From: Pelosinus sp. UFO1
GTDB lineage: Bacteria > Bacillota > Negativicutes > DSM-13327
Direction of reading: 5' to 3'
Length of the DNA: 64,000 nucleotides
Assembly (NCBI RefSeq): GCF_000725345.1
Contig: NZ_CP008852.1
Coordinates: forward strand, 62,001-126,000
The translations under genes and the position numbers were made by a program. A model generated the notes under the pieces. That model was not told the origin of the DNA. It was given only the letters and a program-made list of their open reading frames with translations, and searched no databases. How positions within the stretch are numbered: the first letter of the stretch is position 1; each line of letters opens with the position of its first letter. Shown here piece by piece: positions 7,924 through 17,181 of the stretch.

Positions 7924-9536
7924 ATGCAGGGAACGACTGAATGGCTTACAGGTAATGATTTTCGTCGTATGATTGTTGGATCATATCAAACTTTTATGCG
8001 TGAATATGAATATATTAATAACTTAAATGTTTTTCCAGTACCAGATGGTGATACTGGCACAAATATGTTGTTAACGTTAAAAGCAGTAGCGCAAGCTGTA
8101 AAAGAAGCACCTGATAGTGGTATCGGTTCTTTAAGTAAACGGGCTGCAGATAGTGCTATTATGGGGCAAGGGGAAATTCGGGGGTGATTTTATCCCAAAT
8201 TTTTCGTGGTATTGCTCGGGGATTAGTTGGCAAAGAGCAGGCTACCTCTTCTGAAGTCGGTAAGGCTTTTCAGTATGGTGTATTGTACGCTTATCGCGCA
8301 GTTTCTAAACCTGTTGAGGGGACGATTCTTACAGTAGCAAAAGGCATTGCCAAAGGTGCTCACCGAGCAGTGCGGGATGGTTTAGATTTTATGGATGTTT
8401 TGTCCCATGCAATTGAAGCAGGTGAGGTAGAACTTGCAAAAACCCCAGAACTATTACCCATTTTAAAATCGGCAGGAGTGGTAGATGCTGGTGGCAAGGG
8501 ACTTATTGTATTTTTAACCGGCTGCCTAGAAGGATTAGGTGGAGGATATGCGGGGCCCGAAGCCGATTTTGATAACAGTTTGCAGGCCATTACCCTTGGA
8601 GAGACAAAAGTAGATATCACTCATCCCTATTGTACAGAGTTTTTAGTGAAGCATTGTAGTCTAAGTGGGGCGGAAGTAAAAAAGATCCTCCTTCCTTTGG
8701 GGGATTCCTTAGTAGTCGCACAAGGAAATGCTGTTATGAAAGTACATATTCATACTGCACGCCCTGGGGTGGTATTAGAGTCAGCCATGTCTTGGGGGAC
8801 CTTACATGATATAAAAATTGATAATATGGCAGATCAGCATCAACAGCGCCATGAATTTTTGCCGGTGTCGCCAGGGCATAATGATATAGCAATCATTAGT
8901 GTGGCGGCAGGCCAAGGGCTAGCTGAGATTATGAAACAAATGGGCGCTGGTAATGTCATTATGGGCGGACAGACCATGAATCCGCCAGTTGAAGACTTTA
9001 TTGATGCTGTACATCGGGGCAATGGAGAAAAGTATATTATTTTGCCGAATAATAAAAATATTCTCTTGGCAGTAGCCCAGGCGAAGAAGCTATTAGGAGA
9101 TCGGGTAGAGATTGTACCTACAACGAATGTACCTCAAGGTTTAGCCGCGCTTGTAGCTTTTGACGCCAATCTTTCCATTGGGGATAATGTAGAGCGTATG
9201 ATAGCACGCAGCACTGAAGTTAAAGCTGCGGCTGTAACGATAGCGGTGCGTGATAGCGTAGTAGAAGGTCGTACTGTTACGGCTGGCAAGTTTATTGGTG
9301 TAGTGGATAATCGGGTCATCGTAGATGCAGATGATGTAAAGACTGCATTGTTAAATATGGTAGGCTCTTTACTCGAGGAAAAAGATGAAGTTGTGAGCCT
9401 ATACTACGGTGCTGACCTTACGGAACAAGGAGCCCAAGAGTGGGCCGATGCTTTGTCCAACCAGTTTCCTGATATTGAGGTTGAGTTGTATCCAGGTGGT
9501 CAGCCTCATTATTACTTCATTATTAGTGTTGAATAA
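7924..9536 (+). pseudogene. fakA: Fatty acid kinase FakA-like (DhaL/DAK2 domain) gene split by a one-base frameshift
   Basis: Two overlapping frames make one ~537-residue FakA. The first (7924-8187) has the DhaL ATP/Mg site VPDGDTGTNM around residues 39-48. The second continues from about 8184 with ILSQIFRG and the complete rest of the family. At the join the normal sequence is IMGARGNSGVILSQ. Here the G-run at 8163-8166 has four Gs where five would restore exactly that reading, so one G is missing. As it stands, the first frame ends 'IMGQGEIRG-stop'. No other damage is visible, so a sequencing error or a very recent mutation is more likely than old decay. It follows degV as expected for a FakAB pair. 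AGGTGGGGAGG is upstream of the start. Confidence 0.85.
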
Positions 9537-9544
9537 ATTGAATG

Positions 9545-9582
9545 CAAACCTTCTTAGAACCATTCTAAGAAGGTTTGTTTTA
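9545..9582 (+). terminator. Rho-independent terminator of the degV-fakA operon
   Basis: Perfect 15-bp stem (9545-9559 with 9563-9577), CCA loop, then TTTTAG. Confidence 0.9.
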
Positions 9583-9613
9583 GACTTAATTTTTTAGAAA
9601 GGAGGCTAGAAGA

Positions 9614-10834
9614 ATGGATGTTTTTGTAGCTAGACAACCAATTTTTACCAAGAGCCAAAAAATATTTGGCTATGAATTACTATTTAGAAATAGTCTTGAT
9701 AATGCTTACAATTGTAAAGATGGTGATCAGGCTACATCGGACGTAATCTGCAATAGCTTCTTTGCTATTGGTATGGATAACCTAACAGGCGGTAAACGTG
9801 CTTTTATAAATTTTACTGAGAACTTATTAATAAAAGAGATACCTATGCTTTTACCTAAAGAATTAGTAGTCGTTGAAATACTAGAAAATGTAGAGCCGAC
9901 TATAGAATTAATTGAAGCCTGTAAAAAGTTAAAAGAGGCGGGCTATTTACTGGCGTTAGATGACTTTGTCTTTCAACCCAAATTTGTACCACTTTTAAAT
10001 CTTGCGGATATTATTAAAATTGATTTTTTAAGTACAACCGGACATGATAGAAAAAGGGTAATACAAGATGTTGGTGACCGAAGTATTAAATTTTTAGCGG
10101 AAAAAGTAGAAACTCGGGCGGATTTTGAGCAAGCATTAAAACTAGGATATGCTTATTTTCAAGGTTACTTTTTCAGCAAACCAATTGTACTAAAAGGCAA
10201 AGATATTCCGACGAACAAAGTCAATCAATTACGAGTCATTCGCGTACTTCGAGAATTAGAAAAAGAAAACTTTAAGTTTGGTGCGATTGAACAGTTTATT
10301 ATGTATGATGTTACTCTCTCTTACCAATTATTACGGTTTATTAATTCAGTGGCTTTTTCTTTAGCAAATGAAATTTCTTCCGTAAAACATGCCTTAGTAT
10401 TGCTCGGAAAAAATGAGATTTTCAAGTGGGTATCACTAATTGTTATGCGTACAGTAGGAGATAATAAGACAGATGGAATCCTTGTTACTTCCTTGACTAG
10501 GGCTAAATTTTGCGAATTGATTGCTGAAAAGGCCGGTTTAAAAGAGCGGGAGCCCGAATTATTTATGATGGGGATGTTTTCTTTAATTGATGTGTTTATT
10601 AGAAGGCCTCTTAAAGCTATTTTAGCGGAGCTGCCAATAAGTGAAGATGTTAAAGGTGCTTTATTAGGAGAGACCAATAAACTTAGCCAAGTGTATCGTT
10701 TAACCTTATCCTACGAAAGAGCGGAGTGGACAGATTTTACTATGTATGCTGCTAATTTAGGCATTAAGGAAGAGGATATCCCTGACTATTATAAAAAAGC
10801 AGTAGCCTGGGCGGATGAAATATGTAGATTATAG
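9614..10834 (+). CDS. EAL-HDOD signalling protein (YuxH-like)
   Basis: 406 residues. The N-terminal ~200 are an EAL-type domain: VARQPIF, then FGYELLFR in place of the E-A-L-L-R signature, VEILENVEP, and LALDDFV. The C-terminal ~200 form an HDOD domain (IEQFIMYDVTLSYQLLRFINS, ALVLLGKN). This pairing matches the YuxH/CdgJ class, whose EAL domains are usually degenerate and often do not hydrolyse c-di-GMP but act in motility or signalling. The key metal-binding and catalytic set is partly changed here, so phosphodiesterase activity is doubtful. A very strong AAAGGAGG site precedes the ATG. The gene is monocistronic, with the fakA terminator upstream. Confidence 0.88.
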   Translation: MDVFVARQPIFTKSQKIFGYELLFRNSLDNAYNCKDGDQATSDVICNSFFAIGMDNLTGGKRAFINFTENLLIKEIPMLLPKELVVVEILENVEPTIELIEACKKLKEAGYLLALDDFVFQPKFVPLLNLADIIKIDFLSTTGHDRKRVIQDVGDRSIKFLAEKVETRADFEQALKLGYAYFQGYFFSKPIVLKGKDIPTNKVNQLRVIRVLRELEKENFKFGAIEQFIMYDVTLSYQLLRFINSVAFSLANEISSVKHALVLLGKNEIFKWVSLIVMRTVGDNKTDGILVTSLTRAKFCELIAEKAGLKEREPELFMMGMFSLIDVFIRRPLKAILAELPISEDVKGALLGETNKLSQVYRLTLSYERAEWTDFTMYAANLGIKEEDIPDYYKKAVAWADEICRL

Positions 10835-11027
10835 AGCGGGAAACTAATTTATAGTGAAAGTACTGTTCTTTTTTCGTATATTGTATATAATATAGATATA
10901 CTCGTGAGGATGAATATCTTTACAAAGAGTATCCTTGAATGTTTTTTTGAAGTATTAAAAAATGTTCATCTTAGAAGAAAGAATGCCATCCTAATTATTA
11001 TTAGGGTAAAAAGGAAAGGGGAATATT

Positions 11028-11297
11028 ATGTCTGAAAGAATAAGTTTGCAAGATGTGCTGCGCGATTATGGCGTGCCCCTGGTAACTTTGGATGTGAAAG
11101 CATCAGAAGCAGAGTGTCATAAGCTTCGCGATCATTTAAAAACACTGACGAAAGATAAAGAACAGGGATATTTAGAGATAAATTGCTCCTTCTTTATTGA
11201 TATTCATGATATTGATCGTTATTTAGTTGGTGAGTTACCGAATTTGTCGGCTATTTATGCTTTCCCGGAAGATGTGAAAGTGCATAAGGAGGAGTAA
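11028..11297 (+). CDS. Small cytoplasmic protein of unknown function
   Basis: 89 residues, not recognised. It is acidic and charged, without membrane segments or metal motifs. It has a Leu-rich middle (KLRDHLKTLTKD) and a single NCSFF segment. AAAGGGGAA precedes the ATG, and a -10-like TATAAT lies ~130 bp upstream. It ends 7 bp before the secreted Ser/Gly-rich protein gene, so the two are likely cotranscribed. No function is proposed. Confidence 0.7.
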   Translation: MSERISLQDVLRDYGVPLVTLDVKASEAECHKLRDHLKTLTKDKEQGYLEINCSFFIDIHDIDRYLVGELPNLSAIYAFPEDVKVHKEE

Positions 11298-11304
11298 TTC
11301 GTTT

Positions 11305-11793
11305 ATGCGAAAGATAATAGTATTAACAATGATGCTTATGTTATTAGTAAGTACAGTCTGTTTTGCTGCTGTGAGTAGTTCAGGTAAATCTTCTTCTTCA
11401 GGTACTAAGTCTTATTCGGCACCTTCATCAAGCAGTTCTTCTGTTAAATCAACAGCTCCAGACAGTTCGAGTGGAAGTTACAAACCTTCGGCTCCTGCAA
11501 ATAGTTTTGGTGATAAAGCTCCAACTGCAGCTTCTGGAGTACAATCCAATACCCAAAATCAATCCTCTTCAGGTGGTTTTCTGCGGAATGCCGGTATGTT
11601 TGGCGGCGGTTTCCTAGCAGGTAGTTTGTTAGGGAATATGTTTGGTTTTGGCGGCATGGGTGGAGGAATGTCTTCTTTGTTTGGCATGATTATAAACCTG
11701 CTGCTAATTGGTGGCGTGGTTATGCTAGGGCGTACCTTATGGGATAAATATAAGAATAAAGACAAAGATAGAGACCGAGATCGATATAGATAA
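11305..11793 (+). CDS. Exported Ser-rich/Gly-rich single-span protein
   Basis: 162 residues. A typical signal peptide (MRKIIVLTMMLMLLVSTVCFAA) is followed by a Ser/Lys/Thr/Pro-rich low-complexity region (~23-90). A Gly/Phe/Met-rich stretch with GGGFLAGSLLG comes next, then a hydrophobic span (IINLLLIGGVVMLG), and finally a highly charged tail of alternating Lys/Asp/Arg. The Gly-rich block plus membrane span resembles the N-terminal half of bacterial Tim44-like proteins, but the Tim44 domain itself is absent. The likely location is the cell envelope. It is probably cotranscribed with the 89-residue gene upstream. Confidence 0.75.
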   Translation: MRKIIVLTMMLMLLVSTVCFAAVSSSGKSSSSGTKSYSAPSSSSSSVKSTAPDSSSGSYKPSAPANSFGDKAPTAASGVQSNTQNQSSSGGFLRNAGMFGGGFLAGSLLGNMFGFGGMGGGMSSLFGMIINLLLIGGVVMLGRTLWDKYKNKDKDRDRDRYR

Positions 11794-11794
11794 T

Positions 11795-11891
11795 AAGAAA
11801 AGACTTGGCTTGTGCCAAGTCCACGGACGCAGGCAGAAGCCTTAGTCGTTCTTACTTGGAATCAAGAAAGTGTTATACTTTCTGATTCCGC
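11795..11891 (-). repeat. Dispersed intergenic repeat A, copy 4 (inverted)
   Basis: Same orientation and nearly the same sequence as 4492-4595, beginning in the stop region of the preceding gene. Its GATTCCGC end runs directly into the terminator at 11892. It mirrors the arrangement at 2961-3096. Confidence 0.85.
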
Positions 11892-11925
11892 AAAAAAGCC
11901 GATTGCATATGCAATCGGCTTTTTT
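11892..11925 (+). terminator. Bidirectional terminator between the exported-protein gene and tex
   Basis: Perfect 34-bp palindrome (17+17 bp, centre GCATATGC) with A6 on one side and T6 on the other, so it can serve both convergent genes. Confidence 0.9.
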
Positions 11926-11951
11926 GTTGTCTTATCATTAGAAAGTATATG

Positions 11952-14138
11952 CTATTGCTTGCCTTCGACTGTTTTTGCCTGTTTTAAACTTAGAGCAATG
12001 CGATTACGGCTTTCATCCACGCTAAGAATCATTACCTCTAGGATGTCACCTACAGAAGTAACATCTAATGGATGGCGGAAGGGTTTGTGGCTGAGTTCTG
12101 AACGATGGATAAGGCCATTTGTTTTAATGCCGATATCTACAAATACGCCAAAGTCAGTCACGTTATGTACGGTACCTTTGACGATGGATCCAGGGGTTAA
12201 CTCAGAGAGCTTAACAATATTTTTTCGCGTCATAGGAGCCGGTAAATCTTCCCTCGGATCACGACCAGGCTTAGCAAGTGCTGCTAAAATGTCTCGAACG
12301 GTAGGCTCGCCTGCTTCTAATTCTGCTGCAAGAGTAGCGGCATTTGCTTTTTGAGCTTCATCTTGTATTGTTTGCAACGTCTCTTTATCTTTTAAATCCT
12401 TAGGGGTAAAGCCAAGTTTAGCTAAAATAGCGGCTGCCAGTTTATAGGATTCAGGATGAACAGGTGTATTGTCAAGAGGCGCCTCCCCATTCTTAATACG
12501 AAGGAAACCAGCACATTGAATGAAAGTAGATTGTCCTAAACGAGGCACTTTTAATAACTGAGATCGACTTTTAAAGGTGCCATTTTCATCTCGGTAAGCT
12601 ACAATGTTTTTGGCAACAGTAGCATTAATACCTGAAACATGTTTGAGTAATTCAATAGAAGCTGTATTTAATTCAACGCCAACATGATTAACAGCAGATT
12701 CTACTACGTTAGATAGAGTATTACTTAATTCCTTTTGGTTGACATCATGTTGGTATTGGCCAACGCCAATGGATTTGGGATCAATTTTTACTAGCTCGGC
12801 TAAAGGATCTTGTACTCTTCGGGCAATAGACACTGCTCCTCGTAGGGTAACATCTAGATCAGGTAGTTCATCTTTTGCTAATTTCGAGGCGGAATAGATA
12901 GAAGCCCCTGCTTCATTTGTAATTAGATAGTGAACTGGCAATTGATGTGTATTGATCAGCTGCGCGGTGAACTCCTCTGTTTCATAAGAGGCTGTACCAT
13001 TACCAATGGCAATAAGAGTTACGCCATGTTTTTTTATTGCATCTAATACAATGTGAGTTGATTTTTCTTTTTGTCCCTCTCCCATGGTTACATAGATAAC
13101 ATTAGTGTCCAGTACGGAACCCGTAGGGCTTACTACTGTCATTTTACAACCTGTGCGGTACCCCGGATCTAGCCCCATAACGGTATGGCCCGCAAAGGGA
13201 GGTTGAAGAAGTAGTTGACGCAGATTAAGACTAAATACGCGAATTGCTTGCTTTTCTGCATTTTCGGTAAGGAGAGAACGGATTTCTCTCTCTAGGGCAG
13301 GGAATAATAAGCGCTTGTAGCCATCTGCTATGGCAGATGAAATACAATCGGTGAAAATTGATTTGCCAGTATTGACCTTACGGTTTATAAGTTCCACATT
13401 GGTTTCATGAGGTGCTAAAAGGGAGACTTTAAGTATTTTTTTATCTTCGCCCCGATTAACCGCTAAGATGCGATGAGATGGAATGCGATTAACAGGTTCG
13501 CGATATTCTTTATAGGTGAGAAATTCTTTACCGTCCTCTTCTGGAACTGCCATCTCAGTACAGACTTCAGTTGTTTTCCACAACTGCTTACGCATATCGG
13601 CTCTAATATCTGCTTTTTCACTTATTGTTTCCGCAATGATATCAAGGGCACCACTGAGGGCATCTTCTGGTGTATTTACTTCTTTCTCTGCATTAACAAA
13701 GTCTGCAGCAATAAGAAGTGGTGTCCCCGTTGTCAGTTGTTGGTCCATGATAATTTCAGCTAAAGGTTCTAGACCCTTTTCTCTGGCAATTTGGGCACGA
13801 GTACGTTTCTTTTGTTTGAAGGGCAAGTATAAGTCTTCTAGTTCCTGGAGCTTACTAGCGGAAGTAATCGCTACCTTTAGTTCAGGTGTTAGTTTGCCCT
13901 GCTCTTCAATACTAGCTAGTATATCTTCTTGGCGTTTAACGAGATTTCGCAAATACTGTAAGCGCTCTTCTGTAATACGAAGTTGCTCTTCATCTAGCTC
14001 ACCAGTTACTTCTTTGCGGTAACGCGCAATAAAAGGAACCGTATTACCCTCATCCAATAACTGAATGGTGGCGACTACTTGAGGAACTTTAATAGTAAGC
14101 TCCTTTGCGATTAGTATAGGAATATCAGTATGTAACAT
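11952..14138 (-). CDS. tex: Tex-family RNA-binding transcription accessory protein
   Basis: 728 residues, the full Tex length. In order: N-terminal helical Tex domain (LYLPFKQKKRTRAQIAREKGL), YqgF/RuvC-like domain (VMGLDPGYRTGCKMTVV), helix-hairpin-helix segments (ELLKHVSGINATVAKNIVAYR), and a C-terminal S1 domain (GSIVKGTVHNVTDFGVFVDIG) near 650-720. Tex binds structured nucleic acids and affects transcription and toxin expression in some pathogens. Its broad role is unsettled. The gene is monocistronic, converges with the exported-protein gene, and is divergent from lytS. A TATAAT box is present in the 141-bp divergent region. The Shine-Dalgarno is weak. Confidence 0.95.
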   Translation of the reverse strand: MLHTDIPILIAKELTIKVPQVVATIQLLDEGNTVPFIARYRKEVTGELDEEQLRITEERLQYLRNLVKRQEDILASIEEQGKLTPELKVAITSASKLQELEDLYLPFKQKKRTRAQIAREKGLEPLAEIIMDQQLTTGTPLLIAADFVNAEKEVNTPEDALSGALDIIAETISEKADIRADMRKQLWKTTEVCTEMAVPEEDGKEFLTYKEYREPVNRIPSHRILAVNRGEDKKILKVSLLAPHETNVELINRKVNTGKSIFTDCISSAIADGYKRLLFPALEREIRSLLTENAEKQAIRVFSLNLRQLLLQPPFAGHTVMGLDPGYRTGCKMTVVSPTGSVLDTNVIYVTMGEGQKEKSTHIVLDAIKKHGVTLIAIGNGTASYETEEFTAQLINTHQLPVHYLITNEAGASIYSASKLAKDELPDLDVTLRGAVSIARRVQDPLAELVKIDPKSIGVGQYQHDVNQKELSNTLSNVVESAVNHVGVELNTASIELLKHVSGINATVAKNIVAYRDENGTFKSRSQLLKVPRLGQSTFIQCAGFLRIKNGEAPLDNTPVHPESYKLAAAILAKLGFTPKDLKDKETLQTIQDEAQKANAATLAAELEAGEPTVRDILAALAKPGRDPREDLPAPMTRKNIVKLSELTPGSIVKGTVHNVTDFGVFVDIGIKTNGLIHRSELSHKPFRHPLDVTSVGDILEVMILSVDESRNRIALSLKQAKTVEGKQ

Positions 14139-14279
14139 AATGCACCAACTTTACGATTTTTAGATGGTTTTTATTATACCACAAAATGACCTTCCTATAA
14201 TGTAATATCTTATTTTAAACAGGAATTTGACTGATGTCGACGAAAAGAACAATAAGAAATCCTTGTATGAGGTGATGAT

Positions 14280-15977
14280 ATGGATAGTTTTTTGTTATGG
14301 GAAATGGTAGAAAGGATGAGTGTTGCTGCAACTTCTGCCTTTTTGTTATCGCAGTTCTCAATATTTCGCAGGATGATTTACCGACAAGGAAGTTTTAGTG
14401 AAAAAGCAACGATCACCATCGTCTTTGGCATGATAGGAATCTTAGGAACCTATGCGGGTATTCCCGTTGGCGATGCATTAGCTAATTCTCGAGTAATCGG
14501 CGTAATGGCTGCAGGATTAATTGGCGGCCCTGCTATGGGAATTGTTGCGGGAGTTATTGCTGGTGGTCATCGCTATTTATTAGGCGGTTTTACTGCTTTT
14601 TCTTGTGGAATTGCAAATATCTGCGAAGGCTTATTAGCAGGAATGGTTCATCGTTATTACCCCGAAAAACTGATTCCTTGGTGGGTGGCCTTAGTGGCTG
14701 GCGTAGTAGGGGAAGTCATGCAGATGGTGATTATTTTACTTACAGCCAAGCCCTATGGGATGGCTAGAGAATTAGTAGATGCCATTGGTATACCTATGAT
14801 TGTTGTTAATTCTTTAGGTATCGCTATCTTTATGTTAATTGTTAAAACGGCTATGTGTACTCAAGAACAAGTGGGAGCGGAACAATCCCATAAGGCTCTG
14901 GACATTGCTACCAAAACATTACCCTTCTTACGGCATGGACTTGATGGCCGCTCGGCCCAGGAAACAGCCCAAATTATTTTTGACGCAGGGGGTTATGAAG
15001 CAGTAGCTATTACAGATACAGAGCAGGTTTTAGCTTTTGTTGGAATTGAGAAAGCCCATCATGCCCCGGATACTTTAGGGTTAACAGTCTCGACACGTAA
15101 TGTACTCTCTAGTGGAGAAATGTATATTGCACAAAGCCCATTCGAAATTGGGTGTTCTTGCAAGAACTGTAAATTGGCTAGTGGCATTATTGTACCGTTA
15201 AAAAGGGCAAATCTTGTTATTGGTGCTTTAAAGCTTTATTATACGCGGACAAATGCTGTGGGGCATGCTGATATGGTATTTGCCTCTGGTGTAGCTCATT
15301 TATTTTCAACTCAATTAGAACTGACGGAAATTGATCGCCAAGCAAAATTGGTATCTAGGGCAGAGTTAAAAGCTCTTTATGCGCAAATTAATCCTCACTT
15401 TTTATTTAATACCCTCAATACCATCACTTCTTTGGTACGTACGAAACCTGATTTAGCCAGAGAACTTCTGCTTAAGCTTAGTGCCATGTTTCGCTATACC
15501 TTGCATAAAACAGGGCGTACGATTACTATTAGTGAAGAATTGGCCCAAGTGCGGGCTTATTTGACCATTGAGCAAGCGAGACATGGGGATAAATTAGTTA
15601 TTGAGGAAGATATTTCGGCAGAAGTAGAAAAGTTTTTAATTCCTTCTTTGACCATTCAACCTTTAGTAGAAAATGCGATAAAACATGGATTGCAGCCTAA
15701 AGAGAATGGAGGATGTATTGTCATAGGAGCGAAAGAGGGCGATAAAGATATTACCATTACCATTCGTGATAATGGTATTGGAATGGACGTTAAAGGGCGA
15801 TGCCCTTTGGCAGCCCCTTCTCCAGATTGTATTGGTTTATCGAATGTTCATGAACGATTGCGGGGCCAGTATGGCATAGGGTTTGGATTGACGATTTTTA
15901 GTACCCCTGGCAGTGGAACGATGGTAACGCTGCGCATACCGAAACTTTTGTGTGATGAGGGGGAAGAATGTGCTTAG
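14280..15977 (+). CDS. lytS: LytS/BtsS-type sensor histidine kinase
   Basis: 565 residues. The N-terminal ~190 residues hold several membrane segments of the 5TM-LYT receptor type with the conserved NSRVIG and GPAMGIVAGVIAGGHRYL motifs. A GAF-like domain (~210-340) follows, then a LytS-type kinase with phospho-acceptor His373 in NPHFLFN, and an HATPase domain (ENAIKHGLQ, DNGIGM). LytS-family receptors sense envelope potential or pyruvate and signal to LytTR regulators. The stop overlaps the start of the response regulator by 8 nt, so the pair is translationally coupled. The usual lrgAB targets are not next to it. Only an lrgB remnant exists, 10 kb away. Confidence 0.93.
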   Translation: MDSFLLWEMVERMSVAATSAFLLSQFSIFRRMIYRQGSFSEKATITIVFGMIGILGTYAGIPVGDALANSRVIGVMAAGLIGGPAMGIVAGVIAGGHRYLLGGFTAFSCGIANICEGLLAGMVHRYYPEKLIPWWVALVAGVVGEVMQMVIILLTAKPYGMARELVDAIGIPMIVVNSLGIAIFMLIVKTAMCTQEQVGAEQSHKALDIATKTLPFLRHGLDGRSAQETAQIIFDAGGYEAVAITDTEQVLAFVGIEKAHHAPDTLGLTVSTRNVLSSGEMYIAQSPFEIGCSCKNCKLASGIIVPLKRANLVIGALKLYYTRTNAVGHADMVFASGVAHLFSTQLELTEIDRQAKLVSRAELKALYAQINPHFLFNTLNTITSLVRTKPDLARELLLKLSAMFRYTLHKTGRTITISEELAQVRAYLTIEQARHGDKLVIEEDISAEVEKFLIPSLTIQPLVENAIKHGLQPKENGGCIVIGAKEGDKDITITIRDNGIGMDVKGRCPLAAPSPDCIGLSNVHERLRGQYGIGFGLTIFSTPGSGTMVTLRIPKLLCDEGEECA

Positions 15978-16722
15978 TATTTTAATTGTAGATGATGAAA
16001 ATCCAGCTCGGGATGAATTAACCTATTTATTGTCTTTGGAAAATCAAGTGGAAATAGTAGGTGAGGCGGATAGTGGCGCTGCCGCCATTGGTTTAGCGGC
16101 GCAATTAAAACCAAATGTGATTTTTATGGATGTTCAAATGCGTGGTATGAATGGTCTTGAGACGGCTGCTGTACTTCGCACTATCATTCCAGATACCTTG
16201 CTTGTATTTGCTACTGCCTATGATGAATATGCGGTGCAGGCTTTTGAAGTTGGGGCTGTGGATTATCTCTTAAAGCCTTTTGAAAGTGGGCGGGTTCATA
16301 TGACAGTAGAGCGTCTTAAAAGTTATCATGGCGATGAGTGGGGAGCAGCCATTCAGCGTGTAGATGCAGCCTTGCATAAAGCTAAGGTGGTTGTTCAAAA
16401 ACTTCCTCTAGAAAAGAACGGCAAAATTATTATGGTACATTATAATGACCTTATTTACGTTTATACTCAAAAAGGTATGGTGACCGTAGTGACCATCTAT
16501 GGCGAATATGGTTATGTAGGCACTCTTACAGAATTAGAAGATCGTCTAATACAGACGGCATTAGTGAGAGTGCATAAGAGCTATATCGTGAATTTGGATA
16601 AGGTAAAAGAAGTAGTTCCCTGGTTTAAAGGAACCTATTGGCTCAAAGTTGAAGGGGATATTGAAATTCCCGTTAGTAAAAGCAAGGTTAAAGAAATCAA
16701 AGGCATATTAGGGTTGAAATAG
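15970..16722 (+). CDS. lytR: LytR/AlgR-type (LytTR) response regulator
   Basis: About 250 residues. The receiver domain begins SILIVDDENPARDEL, with the phospho-acceptor Asp in FMDVQMRG and a conserved Lys in LLKPF. A C-terminal LytTR DNA-binding domain follows (residues ~145-250, RVHKSYIVNLDKVKEV). The GTG at 15970 is chosen because GAGGGGGA sits 6 nt upstream. An in-frame GTG at 15952 lacks such spacing. It should be phosphorylated by the adjacent LytS and bind direct repeats in target promoters. It is followed closely by a possible 19-residue ORF. Confidence 0.93.
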   Translation: MLSILIVDDENPARDELTYLLSLENQVEIVGEADSGAAAIGLAAQLKPNVIFMDVQMRGMNGLETAAVLRTIIPDTLLVFATAYDEYAVQAFEVGAVDYLLKPFESGRVHMTVERLKSYHGDEWGAAIQRVDAALHKAKVVVQKLPLEKNGKIIMVHYNDLIYVYTQKGMVTVVTIYGEYGYVGTLTELEDRLIQTALVRVHKSYIVNLDKVKEVVPWFKGTYWLKVEGDIEIPVSKSKVKEIKGILGLK

Positions 16723-16735
16723 TGGAGGAAGAATA

Positions 16736-16795
16736 ATGCTGGTTGTACTTTCAGCTTTTCTATTATTATGGAAGGCAGGTACGATAGCCGATTAG
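16736..16795 (+). CDS. Possible hydrophobic micro-ORF after lytR
   Basis: ATG at 16736 with GGAGG 7 nt upstream encodes 19 residues, mainly hydrophobic (VVLSAFLLLW then KAGTIAD), before TAG at 16793-16795. It lies between lytR and its terminator, so it would be cotranscribed. It is too short for family recognition. It could be a small membrane peptide or a remnant of a longer gene. Confidence 0.35.
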   Translation: MLVVLSAFLLLWKAGTIAD

Positions 16796-16817
16796 ACTAA
16801 TAAGCAGTGCAAGGGCA

Positions 16818-16860
16818 AAGCCATCTGGTAGGTTAATCAACCTTATCAGATGGTTTTTTA
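16818..16860 (+). terminator. Terminator of the lytSR operon
   Basis: GCCATCTGGTAGGTT pairs with AACCTTATCAGATGGT (minor mismatches), loop AATC, followed by TTTTTT. Confidence 0.85.
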
Positions 16861-16968
16861 AAAAAAGCTGTGTATAGTTGATGTTTTATCGTACAAGCTA
16901 TAGTAAGTGCGGGAAAACCTAATTTGCGTTTTTCGCGCGGTGAAAAATGTGGAAAGGGGGGATCCATA

Positions 16969-17166
16969 ATGTTATCATCCAAAGAAGTTATGCAGCTAGA
17001 AGACTTTTTAGGTATGGGACAAAGTACTGTTAAGACATTGAATTACTTTGCCAACACAATTCAATGCAGCCAAACTAAGCAACTTTTTCAGCAAATGGCA
17101 CAAAAGAATCAACAACATTGCCAAACAATGAGTAAACACTTAAATGCAGGTCAAAAATTACAATAA
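16969..17166 (+). CDS. Small CotF-like spore coat/DUF protein
   Basis: 65 residues from the ATG at 16969, which has GGAAAGGGGGGA just upstream. A longer in-frame start at 16924 has no ribosome site. The helical sequence (LEDFLGMGQSTVKTLNYFANTI, then Gln/His-rich QKNQQHCQTM) resembles half of the four-helix ferritin-like CotF coat proteins. It is followed 15 bp later by a clearer CotF-like gene, suggesting a two-gene coat operon expressed in the mother cell. No sigma-E or sigma-K promoter could be assigned by eye. Confidence 0.7.
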   Translation: MLSSKEVMQLEDFLGMGQSTVKTLNYFANTIQCSQTKQLFQQMAQKNQQHCQTMSKHLNAGQKLQ

Positions 17167-17181
17167 TAGGAGGTGATATTT

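Noticed and set aside
10910..11035. 41-codon frame ending just inside the 89-residue gene
   Set aside because: Its ribosome-like GAGG touches the ATG and the frame runs through the real gene's Shine-Dalgarno; likely chance.
11812..12354. 180-codon plus-strand frame over repeat A, the terminator and the end of tex
   Set aside because: It reads through a terminator and repeat and is antisense to conserved tex codons.
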